Shown one piece after another: positions 52,543 through 61,026 of a stretch of 64,000 nucleotides of DNA. How positions within the stretch are numbered: the first letter of the stretch is position 1; every line of letters begins with the position of its first letter. Below the pieces are notes generated by a model. That model was not told the origin of the DNA and did not search any database. It worked only from the letters and a program-made list of their open reading frames with translations. Made by a program: the position numbers and the translations under genes. The DNA is from Chitinophaga tropicalis (GTDB lineage: Bacteria; Bacteroidota; Bacteroidia; Chitinophagales; Chitinophagaceae), in the NCBI RefSeq assembly GCF_009758205.1, contig NZ_WRXN01000006.1:310001-374000 (forward strand), in the 5' to 3' direction.

Positions 52543-53763
52543 ATGTCTTATCCTGAGTTAACCATGGCCTTCAGGGCAGTGGAATTGCACGCGCTGGAAA
52601 ATAACAGGTACGCCCTGTATAGTAACGGTAAAGTGCTGTATATAGGTCACATCCTGTATCACATTATCCGGGACCTGCAGAAAGGAGTAAGCCTGTCAGG
52701 CATCCGTGAAAATGTACGCGCTCAGTATGGCGCAGAGCTGGAAGAACAGCGCATAGCTACCATACTGAAACAGGATATCCTGGACAAGATCTATGACCAG
52801 GACGGAAACGGGACAGGTGCCAGCCAATATATCCGCGGACGTATACGGCTACTGGGAACAGAACAGATAAACCGCTGGGCGCAGACAGGAAAACATTTAT
52901 TCAGCACATCGCTCATGATACCACTGATGCTGGTAGGTGGTATAGCTACTTTTTCATTCCTGTTCTACCTGATCTTTCATCAATGGTTTGCCGGAGGTAC
53001 GGTAACCATTAAAGACTCTCTTTATTTCATAGTTGGCAGTTACGCATTTGTGGCAATAGTAGGTGTACTGCATGAAATGGGACATGCCTCGGCAGCCGCC
53101 CGCTTCAATATGCCTACAAAGGAAATAGGCCTGGGGTTTTACCTGGTATTCCCTGTATTCTTTGCAGATGTGACGAAGATATGGCTGCTGGACAAAAAGA
53201 AACGTGTGATGGTGAACTGCGGAGGCATCTATTTTCAGCTGATCATCAACCTGGTGCTGCTGGCAATATATGCACTGGTACAACATCATTCTCTGTTCAG
53301 TATAGTAGTGAAGGCCTTCTTTGTCACCAACACCCTGATGTGCCTGTATGCCACCAACCCATTCCTGCGTAATGACGGGTACTGGCTTTACAGCGACGGG
53401 TTCGACCTTCCTAACCTTACAGCCCAGGCGCGGGCTTATCCGAAATACTTCTACCACCGTTACTTACAGGGAGAAGATACCGGAAACAATACGCCCTTTA
53501 AAAAAGAAATTCCGCTGTTCGCATACAGCTTACTATACTTCTGCATTATGGCCGCTCTCATGTTTGCATTGACACGGCTCACCATAAAGAACTACCATGA
53601 TATATCCGGCCTGCTCTATAAACGTCCTGAAGGAGAAATGTTCGAAGTGGTCAGACATTATCTGAAAGTGTTCTTCGCCGCAGGTATCAACCTTTTTTTT
53701 CTGTATAATCTTACTACTTCTGTTATAACCCGTACCAAAAAATATTTAAACCAAAATCTATAA
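52543..53763 (+). CDS. M50-family membrane metalloprotease with PqqD-like N-terminal domain
   Basis: A 406-residue protein. Residues about 10-85 (RYALYSNGKVLYIGHILYHIIRDL and following) resemble the PqqD/RiPP recognition element found fused to peptide maturases. The rest is an intramembrane zinc protease of the S2P/M50 type: helices near 122-145, 160-182, 227-262 and later, HEMGH at 177-181, and NPFLRNDGYW at 272-281 carrying the Asp of the NPDG motif. This combination occurs in peptide-export or processing proteins of the YydH kind. It may cleave or export the modified peptide. It is followed after 4 bases by the ammonia-lyase gene. Confidence 0.8.
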   Translation: MSYPELTMAFRAVELHALENNRYALYSNGKVLYIGHILYHIIRDLQKGVSLSGIRENVRAQYGAELEEQRIATILKQDILDKIYDQDGNGTGASQYIRGRIRLLGTEQINRWAQTGKHLFSTSLMIPLMLVGGIATFSFLFYLIFHQWFAGGTVTIKDSLYFIVGSYAFVAIVGVLHEMGHASAAARFNMPTKEIGLGFYLVFPVFFADVTKIWLLDKKKRVMVNCGGIYFQLIINLVLLAIYALVQHHSLFSIVVKAFFVTNTLMCLYATNPFLRNDGYWLYSDGFDLPNLTAQARAYPKYFYHRYLQGEDTGNNTPFKKEIPLFAYSLLYFCIMAALMFALTRLTIKNYHDISGLLYKRPEGEMFEVVRHYLKVFFAAGINLFFLYNLTTSVITRTKKYLNQNL

Positions 53764-53767
53764 TAAC

Positions 53768-55357
53768 ATGACTACTATAGGAGAAAACAAACTGACAATT
53801 GAAGATATATATAATGTCGTATTCAGGGGAAAACCTGTAACCATCAGCGATAAAGCCATGAGCGCCATGTACGGCAGCTATGAGTTCCTGAAAGAGTTTT
53901 CCCGCAGCGGCCTTATTTATGGTATCAACACAGGATTTGGCCCTATGGCCCAATACCGCATAGATGCGGAAGACCAGATCAACCTGCAGTATAATCTTAT
54001 CCGTTCCCACTCTGCAGGATCCGGTAAACCGCTGGATAGCACCTTTGTGAGGTCCCTGATGCTGGCCCGTTTAAGCAACCTGTCCCGTGGTTACTCCGGT
54101 GTACATCCCGATGCTGCCAACATTCTCAGCTCAATGATCAATAAGAATATTACTCCCCTGGTGCTGGAGCACGGTGGCGTAGGCGCCAGCGGAGACCTGG
54201 TACAGCTGGCTCACCTGGCCCTGTGCCTGATAGGAGAGGGAGAAAGCTTTGTAGATGGAAAAAAGGTGCCCACAAAAGAAGTATTCAGAGATAATAATAT
54301 CACCCCGCTGAAGATCCATCTGCGTGAAGGACTGGGCCTGATCAACGGCACATCTGCCATGACCGGAATAGGGCTGGTGAACGTACTGAAAGCACGTAAC
54401 CTGCTCTGCTGGACCGTCTTCACCAGCTGCATCATTGCAGAACTGATAGAAGCCTATACAGATCACTACTCAAAAGAACTGAACAGCGTGAAATGGCATG
54501 ACGGACAGCAACGCATTGCCGCCATTATGCAACAGCTGCTGAGCGACAGTGCTTCAGTGAAGAAACGTGCTGATCACCTCTATGAAAAAGAAATTGTTGA
54601 AAAAGTTATCCAGGAGAAGGTACAGGAATATTATTCTGTGAGATGTGTGCCACAGATACTGGGCCCCATCCTGGATACTATCCTCAACGCAGAGAAAGTG
54701 ACCATCAACGAGCTGAATTCTGTGAACGATAATCCCGTAATAGATGTAGCCAGCCGTTCTGTGTACCACGGCGGCAACTTCCACGGAGATTATGTGGCGC
54801 TTGAAATGGATAAGCTGAAACTGGCCGTGACCAAGCTTTCCATGCTGTGCGAACGGCAGCTGAACTTCCTGATGAACAATAAACTGAACGGCAGGCTCAC
54901 ACCATTTGTGAACCTGGGCGTACTGGGACTGAACCTGGGCATGCAGGGCACCCAGTTCACTGCTACCTCTACCGTGGCAGAGAACCAGTCACTCTCCTCA
55001 TCAGTATACATCCACAGTATTTCCTGCAATAATGATAACCAGGATATAGTGAGCATGGGCACCAATGCCGCATTGCTTTGCAACAAAGTGATAGAGAATA
55101 CCTACGAAGTAATAGCCATCCACCTGATCACCATCCTGCAGGCAGTAGATTACCTGGAAGCACAGGACCGTCTCTCCGGCATCACCGGCAAAATGTACAG
55201 GAAGCTGAGGCAGATAGTGCCGGTATTTGAAAAGGATGACATCATGTACACCCGTATCAATGAGGTGAAGAACTTCATACAGCAGCTGCGCCTGGACGAC
55301 CTGTGGTTAGCACAGGAAGAGCATGCAGAAGCTGCCGGTGCAACAGCAACACTTTAA
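53768..55357 (+). CDS. Tyrosine ammonia-lyase homologue (MIO-dependent)
   Basis: A 529-residue enzyme of the aromatic/histidine ammonia-lyase family, expected to form 4-coumarate or a related cinnamate. The MIO-forming tripeptide is Ala140-Ser141-Gly142 in HGGVGASGDLVQL; the catalytic Tyr51 lies in YGINTGFGPMAQ. The region YNLIRSHSAGSGKPL and the later NGTSAMTG, ALRCVPQILG-like VRCVPQILG and QDIVSMGTN closely match the Flavobacterium flexirubin-type tyrosine ammonia-lyase as I remember it, including the Ser80-His81 selectivity pair. Histidine lyase is a possible alternative, but the context of ketosynthases favours an aromatic starter. Confidence 0.87.
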   Translation: MTTIGENKLTIEDIYNVVFRGKPVTISDKAMSAMYGSYEFLKEFSRSGLIYGINTGFGPMAQYRIDAEDQINLQYNLIRSHSAGSGKPLDSTFVRSLMLARLSNLSRGYSGVHPDAANILSSMINKNITPLVLEHGGVGASGDLVQLAHLALCLIGEGESFVDGKKVPTKEVFRDNNITPLKIHLREGLGLINGTSAMTGIGLVNVLKARNLLCWTVFTSCIIAELIEAYTDHYSKELNSVKWHDGQQRIAAIMQQLLSDSASVKKRADHLYEKEIVEKVIQEKVQEYYSVRCVPQILGPILDTILNAEKVTINELNSVNDNPVIDVASRSVYHGGNFHGDYVALEMDKLKLAVTKLSMLCERQLNFLMNNKLNGRLTPFVNLGVLGLNLGMQGTQFTATSTVAENQSLSSSVYIHSISCNNDNQDIVSMGTNAALLCNKVIENTYEVIAIHLITILQAVDYLEAQDRLSGITGKMYRKLRQIVPVFEKDDIMYTRINEVKNFIQQLRLDDLWLAQEEHAEAAGATATL

Positions 55358-55388
55358 CCAGTTTTTATAACGCCTAAAAACCCGGATC

Positions 55389-56522
55389 ATGTCAGTATGC
55401 TATGTACATACCACCAATATTGTGAGTAACCTGGGGTTTACTACCGCTGAAAACTTCAAAGCAGTGCTGGAAGGCAGGAGTGGCCTGGACATGCATGCCT
55501 TTGATTTTGACACACAGCCATTCTGCACGTCAGTGATAGATGAAACTAAACTGGACGAGGCATTTACAGCAGTAGGGGGAGAGGGAGAGTATACCAAGCT
55601 GGGAAAGATGATCTTTCTCTCTGTGGAATCTGTTCGTCATGAACTGGAAACGGACATCTCCTCGCCTGACCTGTTATGGATACTGTGCACTACCAAGGCA
55701 GACATCAATGCACTGGCAGATGTGGATACAGAAGACGAAGTATTATATCCGCTGGTCCATAAGATAGAAGACCATTTTTCCCTGTATCACAAACCCATGA
55801 TCATTTCCAATGCCTGTATTTCCGGTTTACAGGGACTGATAGCCGCACAACGGCTCATCTCTGAAGGTGCCTACAGGTATGTGATCATCACCGGTGCAGA
55901 TCTGGTATCGACGTTCACCCTTTCCGGCTTCAATGCTTTCAAGGCTACCAGCAATGATTACTGCCGGCCTTTTGACCAGGCAAGGGCAGGGATCAACCTG
56001 GGAGAGGCTGCCGCTACTATTGTGCTGGGTAAGGAACCCCCTCTGAGAAAGGGAGATAAGATCAGGCTCACTGCAGGCGCTATCTGTAATGACGCCACTC
56101 ATATCTCCGCACCTTCAAGAACAGGAGAAGGCCTGTACAACGCCATACAGCAGGTACTGGCAGCCACTGGTGCAGAACAGGACAGCATAGATTTCATTTC
56201 TGCCCATGGCACCGCCACCATTTACAATGATGAGATGGAGGCCTGTGCATTCTTCCGCGCAGGACTGGACAATGTGCCGATGCATAGCCTGAAAAGTTAC
56301 TTCGGGCATACACTGGGCGCCGCCGGCGTACTGGAGTCTGCCATGGCTATGGAAAGTCTGCTGGAGAACACTTTTATTCCTATGAAATGGTTTGAGAACA
56401 GCGGGGTTACACATCATATTTCACCTATTCTATATCCGGCTACGCAGCAGATGCAGCGATGCCTTAAAACATCATCCGGTTTCGGCGGTAATAACGCTGT
56501 TGTATTATTTGAAAAATGTTAA
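55389..56522 (+). CDS. Beta-ketoacyl synthase (first), catalytically complete
   Basis: A 377-residue KAS I/II-type ketosynthase. The active-site triad is present: Cys143 in SNACISG, His273 in SAHGTAT and His307 in YFGHTLGAAG. The C-terminal glycine-rich SSGFGGNNAVVLF is intact. It condenses malonyl-ACP onto an acyl chain, and it resembles the ketosynthases of flexirubin/aryl polyene clusters more than primary FabF by its short N-terminus. It lies 31 bases after the ammonia-lyase and just before a KS-like gene. Confidence 0.88.
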   Translation: MSVCYVHTTNIVSNLGFTTAENFKAVLEGRSGLDMHAFDFDTQPFCTSVIDETKLDEAFTAVGGEGEYTKLGKMIFLSVESVRHELETDISSPDLLWILCTTKADINALADVDTEDEVLYPLVHKIEDHFSLYHKPMIISNACISGLQGLIAAQRLISEGAYRYVIITGADLVSTFTLSGFNAFKATSNDYCRPFDQARAGINLGEAAATIVLGKEPPLRKGDKIRLTAGAICNDATHISAPSRTGEGLYNAIQQVLAATGAEQDSIDFISAHGTATIYNDEMEACAFFRAGLDNVPMHSLKSYFGHTLGAAGVLESAMAMESLLENTFIPMKWFENSGVTHHISPILYPATQQMQRCLKTSSGFGGNNAVVLFEKC

Positions 56523-56526
56523 ACAA

Positions 56527-57189
56527 ATGGCACAAGTAATTACCAGTTATTGCAAAATAAAGGATCAGCAGGTACTGCTGAACGGGGAATTAGTACTGGC
56601 GGCGCCCTCCGGGAATGCTGATATCCATCACTTCCTGCGATATACTTACGAACAGCTGGGATGCGAATATCCCAGGTTCTTTAAAATGGATGCGCTGAGT
56701 AAGTTATGTTTCTGTGCAGCAGAGACCATGATACCGCAATCCGGTATCGTTAACAGGACAGATGCAGGCGATATTGCCCTGCTGTTCTCCAACAGGCAAT
56801 CCAGTATCCTGTCTGACAAAGCTCACCAGGAAACTATCAACGACCCCTGGAACTTCTTTCCTAATCCTGCTGTATTCGTTTATACGCTGCCCAATATCAT
56901 GGTAGGTGAAATGTGCATACGTCATCAGCTTACCGGCGATACCACCTTCCTGCTGTCAGAAGGATTTGACGCAGATATGCATCACCGTTACCTGGACTGC
57001 CTGATGCAGCAGGGTGCCGCACAGGCTGTGATCTCAGGCTGGGTAGAAGCTGATGAAAATGGCTATGAAGCATTCCTCTACATGGTGGAAGATTCCATGG
57101 TGAGCGCAGGATTGCTGCCACATACTCCCGGATCATTAACAGCATTATATCACAATTCTAAAATCCTGACATATGGAAACGTTGATTGA
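56527..57189 (+). CDS. Beta-ketoacyl synthase-like protein without catalytic residues
   Basis: A 220-residue protein resembling the N-terminal half of a ketosynthase (ketoacyl-synt_2-type). PAVFVYTLPNIMVGEMCIRHQLTG and AAQAVISGWVEADENG match the thiolase-fold core, but no TACSS-type Cys is present. Such proteins accompany aryl polyene and flexirubin ketosynthases and may act as a chain-length partner. The frame extends 135 bases farther up, inside the previous gene; I start at 56527, 4 bases after the KS stop. It overlaps the ACP start by 17 bases. Confidence 0.68.
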   Translation: MAQVITSYCKIKDQQVLLNGELVLAAPSGNADIHHFLRYTYEQLGCEYPRFFKMDALSKLCFCAAETMIPQSGIVNRTDAGDIALLFSNRQSSILSDKAHQETINDPWNFFPNPAVFVYTLPNIMVGEMCIRHQLTGDTTFLLSEGFDADMHHRYLDCLMQQGAAQAVISGWVEADENGYEAFLYMVEDSMVSAGLLPHTPGSLTALYHNSKILTYGNVD

Positions 57190-57442
57190 AACACTCAAAC
57201 TTCAGATCATTGATGAACTGAACCTTGATCACCTGGATCCCGCCGGTATAGATCCCGATGCTCCTTTATTCAATGAAGGCATGGGATTGGACTCTATCGA
57301 TGCGCTGGCGCTGGTTATGCTGCTGGAAAAATACTACGGCATCAAGGCGCCGAAAGGTGAAAGTATGAAGCCTGCCTTTGCTTCGCTGAGAACACTGGCA
57401 ACTTATATACAGGAGCATCAGGCAGTACCTGCAGAAGGCTGA
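57173..57442 (+). CDS. Acyl carrier protein
   Basis: An 89-residue ACP. The phosphopantetheine attachment Ser41 lies in GLDSIDALALVMLLEKYYG, with preceding acidic PDAPLFNEGM and following helix typical of ACPs. It is longer at the C-terminus than FabD-type ACP by a Pro-containing tail. It carries the chain for the flanking ketosynthases. Starts within the end of the KS-like gene. Confidence 0.9.
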   Translation: METLIETLKLQIIDELNLDHLDPAGIDPDAPLFNEGMGLDSIDALALVMLLEKYYGIKAPKGESMKPAFASLRTLATYIQEHQAVPAEG

Positions 57443-57476
57443 GCTGATCTTTTCTTAAAGCAAAAAATCTCATCAC

Positions 57477-58691
57477 ATGAAACAAACAGTATTCGTCACC
57501 GGAATGGGCATCATCTCTTCCCTGGGCTACGGTCGCACTGCTACCCTTGAAGCCTTACAGGAAGGCCGCTCAGGCGTAGAACCCGTGCAATACCTTGAAA
57601 CCCGCCATCACCAGCATGTACTGGCAGGAGAGGTAAAGGCCACCAACGATGAGCTGGCCATCCTGGCCGGCCTGAGATCGGCAGAGGGGATCAGCCGCAC
57701 TAACCTGCTAAGCCTCCTTGCTCTCCGCGAGATCCTTTCCCAGCAGGACATTCACGCCCATTCCGGTTTGCGTACAGGGCTCATCTCTTCTACCACTGTA
57801 GGTGGCATGGACAGGGCTGAGCACCAGCTGTTCCATCCTGGTGAGACCAACGGGGAAACCCATTTCATGCACACTTACGACGGAGGCAGCTGTACCGCCT
57901 GGCTCTCTGAACAACTGGGCCTGCGGCATTACAATGCCACTATCAGCACCGCCTGCTCCTCTTCCGCCAACGCTATTATACTTGGCGCCAGGCTGCTGGA
58001 ACAGGGACTACTGGACCGTGTAATAGTAGGAGGCGCTGATGCCTATACCCGGTTCACTCTGAACGGATTTAACTCCCTGCAGTTGCTGGATACTGTTCCC
58101 TGCCGCCCCTTTGATGAACAACGCAGCGGTATCAACCTCGGAGAAGGCGCCGCCTACCTGGTGCTGGAATCCTCTTCAACATTAAACAAGACAAAACATG
58201 TACCCATTGCACGCGTCAGCGGTTACGGCAATACCAACGACGCCTATCATGCTACCAGCAGCTCGCCCGATGGCAACGGGGGATACATGGCAATGCAGGC
58301 GGCCCTTGAAAAAGCTTTGTTGCAACCGTCGGATATCGACTATGTCAATGCCCACGGCACCGCTACACCCAACAACGACCTGACGGAAGGAGTTGCCATG
58401 CAGCGCGTATTTAACCGCCCGGACCTGCGCTTCAGCTCCACCAAGCCTTATACAGGACATACACTGGCGGCAGCCGGCGTGATAGAAGCTGTTATTTCTA
58501 TCCTGTCTCTGCAACATGAGCAGATATTTCCAAACCTTAATTACTCCCAGCCCATCTCAGCGCTGAACATCAAACCGGTTACAACGCTGACAGCCGCCCC
58601 AGGCATGCAGCATGTTATGTCCAATTCCTTCGGCTTTGGCGGAGTAAGTTCATCCATCATCTTTTCCCAACCTAAAACGCATTCTATATGA
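57477..58691 (+). CDS. Beta-ketoacyl synthase (second, FabF-like)
   Basis: A 404-residue FabF-type ketosynthase with Cys160 in STACSSSANA, His293 in NAHGTATPNND and His328 in KPYTGHTLAAAG. FVTGMGIISSLGYG opens it in the usual way, and NSFGFGGVSSSIIF closes it. This is the second complete KS. It overlaps the following KS-like gene by 4 bases (ATGA), suggesting the two proteins form a heterodimer, as KS and chain-length factor do. Confidence 0.9.
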   Translation: MKQTVFVTGMGIISSLGYGRTATLEALQEGRSGVEPVQYLETRHHQHVLAGEVKATNDELAILAGLRSAEGISRTNLLSLLALREILSQQDIHAHSGLRTGLISSTTVGGMDRAEHQLFHPGETNGETHFMHTYDGGSCTAWLSEQLGLRHYNATISTACSSSANAIILGARLLEQGLLDRVIVGGADAYTRFTLNGFNSLQLLDTVPCRPFDEQRSGINLGEGAAYLVLESSSTLNKTKHVPIARVSGYGNTNDAYHATSSSPDGNGGYMAMQAALEKALLQPSDIDYVNAHGTATPNNDLTEGVAMQRVFNRPDLRFSSTKPYTGHTLAAAGVIEAVISILSLQHEQIFPNLNYSQPISALNIKPVTTLTAAPGMQHVMSNSFGFGGVSSSIIFSQPKTHSI

Positions 58692-59698
58692 GCCTGTTCA
58701 TTCAACATACTTCCGGTATTACGCCGTTGAACCGGCAGCCGGAGCCGCTTTACCATCGTGCGGCAGATCCTTCATATGCTGTGCTGGGAGAACCGGCGCA
58801 GACAAGGAGAATGTGCCGCCATTCAAAAATGGGGCTGTATACAGCAATGGAGTGCCTGAACACACTGGAACACCGTGAGGTAGATGGCATTATATGGGGA
58901 ACAGGCATTGCCAGTTTTGAAAGCGCAGGAAGGTTCCTGAAAGAACTGGTATCAAATAACGAAGCGCTGGCTAACCCCGCTGTATTCGTACAGTCTTCGC
59001 ATAATACGATCAGCGGGCAGCTGGCGCAGCTCATTCAATGCAAAGGATATAATTCAACTTATTATAACGGAGGCTTCTCTTTCGAGAACGTACTGATGGA
59101 CGCATTGCTGCATACCATGGAAAATGAAGAACAGCAGTTCCTGATAGGCGCTTCTGATGAGATGTTCCCCCTCTACTATGACTGGCTGAAAGATGGCGGG
59201 ATAGCTGGCCACACCGGCTATCTGCCCGGAGAAGGCGCCGCCGCATTCCTGGTTTCAGGCAAACCCGGCAGCACCCCCCTCTGTAAAGTAGACCAGGTGC
59301 TGCAGCTGTACAATCCCGGAGACGGCCCCTGGTTGCAGGAAGAGCTGAACAATTTCCTGGAAAGGTCCGGTTGCGATATTAACGATATAGACCTGCTCTT
59401 GCTGGGCACCAGCGCAGACCAGGAAAAAGATACCCTTTTACAACCCCTGGCAGACAGGATGCCTGCGGCATTACCCAGGATACCCTTCAAGAAATACTGC
59501 GGCGAATACTACACAGCTACAGCCTTCGCATTATGGCTGGCAGTACAGGTGCTGCAAAACGGGCAATATCCGGAAAGCATCACGGAAGTAAACAACCCGC
59601 CTCAGGAAGTGAAACGCATCCTGGTAGCCAGCCAATGGCAGGGAAGGTATTACAGCTTTATCCTGGTATCAGATCCATTTATTCACCCTAATGATTAA
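58688..59698 (+). CDS. Degenerate ketosynthase / chain-length-factor-like protein
   Basis: A 336-residue protein with a KS-like pattern (MGLYTAMECLNTL; SSHNTISGQLAQLIQCKGYNSTYYNGGFSFENVLMDA; YLPGEGAAAFLVSG) but without the active Cys, which is replaced within YYNGGFSF, and without the HGTGT His. It resembles chain-length factors. It is translated with the preceding ketosynthase through an ATGA junction. Alternatively it could be a structural partner that no longer does catalysis. Confidence 0.75.
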   Translation: MSLFIQHTSGITPLNRQPEPLYHRAADPSYAVLGEPAQTRRMCRHSKMGLYTAMECLNTLEHREVDGIIWGTGIASFESAGRFLKELVSNNEALANPAVFVQSSHNTISGQLAQLIQCKGYNSTYYNGGFSFENVLMDALLHTMENEEQQFLIGASDEMFPLYYDWLKDGGIAGHTGYLPGEGAAAFLVSGKPGSTPLCKVDQVLQLYNPGDGPWLQEELNNFLERSGCDINDIDLLLLGTSADQEKDTLLQPLADRMPAALPRIPFKKYCGEYYTATAFALWLAVQVLQNGQYPESITEVNNPPQEVKRILVASQWQGRYYSFILVSDPFIHPND

Positions 59699-59703
59699 AC
59701 GCC

Positions 59704-61014
59704 ATGAAGATACCTTACCTGGAAAGACAGCCGGCCGATGTGATACACCGGTACCAGAGCAGAAAGCTGAGGGAGCTGCTGCATTACCTGCAGGCAAATT
59801 CTCCTTACTACAGGCGTGTATTTGCTGCGAGGAACGTGGATATAGACCTGATCCATACAGTAGATGACCTGGTATACCTGCCTGTCACCACAAAAGAAGA
59901 TCTGCAACAACATAACGCCGACTTCCAGTGCGTGCCACGTAAGGAGATAATAGACTTTGTAAACACCTCAGGCACATTAGGCAGGCCGGTCACCTTCGGA
60001 TTGACAGACAATGACCTGGACCGCCTGGCATACAACGAGTTCCTGTCTTTCACTACCGCAGGCGCCACTGCCGGAGATGTTTTCCAGCTGATGGTAACAA
60101 TGGATAAACGCTTTATGGCAGGGATGGCCTATTTCCTGGGCGCCCGGAAAATGGGAGCCGGCATCATCCGCGCAGGCAACGGCTTGCCGGGTATGCAATG
60201 GAACACCATCATGGAACTACGCCCCGATATATTGATAGCAGTACCTTCTTTCCTCCTGAAAATGCTGGAATACGCAACTGCACATGGCATAGATCCCAAT
60301 ACCACCAGTGTAAGTAAAGTGATCTGTGTAGGTGAGAATATCCGCAATGCCGGTTTCTCTCTCAACGCCCTGGGAGAACGCATTGTGAGCAAATGGGACG
60401 TTGCATTGCACTCCACCTATGCTGCCACCGAAATGGGGGCTGCATTTACAGAATGTGCCGCCGGACAAGGAGGCCACCATCAGCCGGAACTACTGATAGC
60501 AGAAATACTGGACGATCAGGACCAGCCGGTACCGGAAGGACAGCCGGGAGAGCTGACCATCACCACCCTGGGCATTACAGGCATGCCGCTGTTACGGTTT
60601 AAGACCGGCGATATCTGTACCAGGCATACCGCCCCCTGCAGCTGCGGCCGCCATACACAACGCATCGGACCCGTGCTGGGCCGCAAAAAGCAAATGATAA
60701 AACTGAAAGGTACCACGCTTTATCCTTCCGCCATCTTTGATGTGCTGAACAGGATGGAGTTTGTCAAAGAATATGTAGTAGAAGTTTTCAATAACGAACT
60801 GGATACAGATGAAGTAGTGCTGCATATCCATTGCGGAGATACCCGCAACGAAACAGCTGCAGCCATCAAACAACACCTGCAGGCAGCACTGAGGGTAACG
60901 CCGCAGATAAAATTTGCATCAGCAGAAGAAATAAGAGCATTACAGGCTTCCGTCAGCCTGAGGAAACTGACACAGTTCATAGACAGGCGAACACAAACTC
61001 CTGTATTGGTTTAA
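59704..61014 (+). CDS. AMP-dependent ligase, phenylacetate-CoA ligase (PaaK)-like
   Basis: A 436-residue adenylating enzyme of the PaaK branch. The ATP loop is NTSGTLGRPV (87-96), the motif STYAATEMG (238-246) fits the A5-type substrate/AMP site, and LRFKTGDIC (298-306) has the ribose-binding Asp304. The C-terminal KKQMIKLKGTTLYPSAIFDVL carries the domain-swap hinge and catalytic Lys region. It could activate coumarate or another aromatic acid for transfer to CoA or the ACP, as starter for the ketosynthases. A peptide-carboxylate substrate is a less likely alternative. Confidence 0.85.
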   Translation: MKIPYLERQPADVIHRYQSRKLRELLHYLQANSPYYRRVFAARNVDIDLIHTVDDLVYLPVTTKEDLQQHNADFQCVPRKEIIDFVNTSGTLGRPVTFGLTDNDLDRLAYNEFLSFTTAGATAGDVFQLMVTMDKRFMAGMAYFLGARKMGAGIIRAGNGLPGMQWNTIMELRPDILIAVPSFLLKMLEYATAHGIDPNTTSVSKVICVGENIRNAGFSLNALGERIVSKWDVALHSTYAATEMGAAFTECAAGQGGHHQPELLIAEILDDQDQPVPEGQPGELTITTLGITGMPLLRFKTGDICTRHTAPCSCGRHTQRIGPVLGRKKQMIKLKGTTLYPSAIFDVLNRMEFVKEYVVEVFNNELDTDEVVLHIHCGDTRNETAAAIKQHLQAALRVTPQIKFASAEEIRALQASVSLRKLTQFIDRRTQTPVLV

Positions 61015-61026
61015 AATTTCAACGCC

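Noticed and set aside
45146-53763. Identification as the pinensin lantibiotic cluster known from Chitinophaga pinensis
   Set aside because: None of the peptides seen has Cys, the LanC-like protein lacks zinc ligands, and the ammonia-lyase/ketosynthase genes do not fit what I recall of that cluster.
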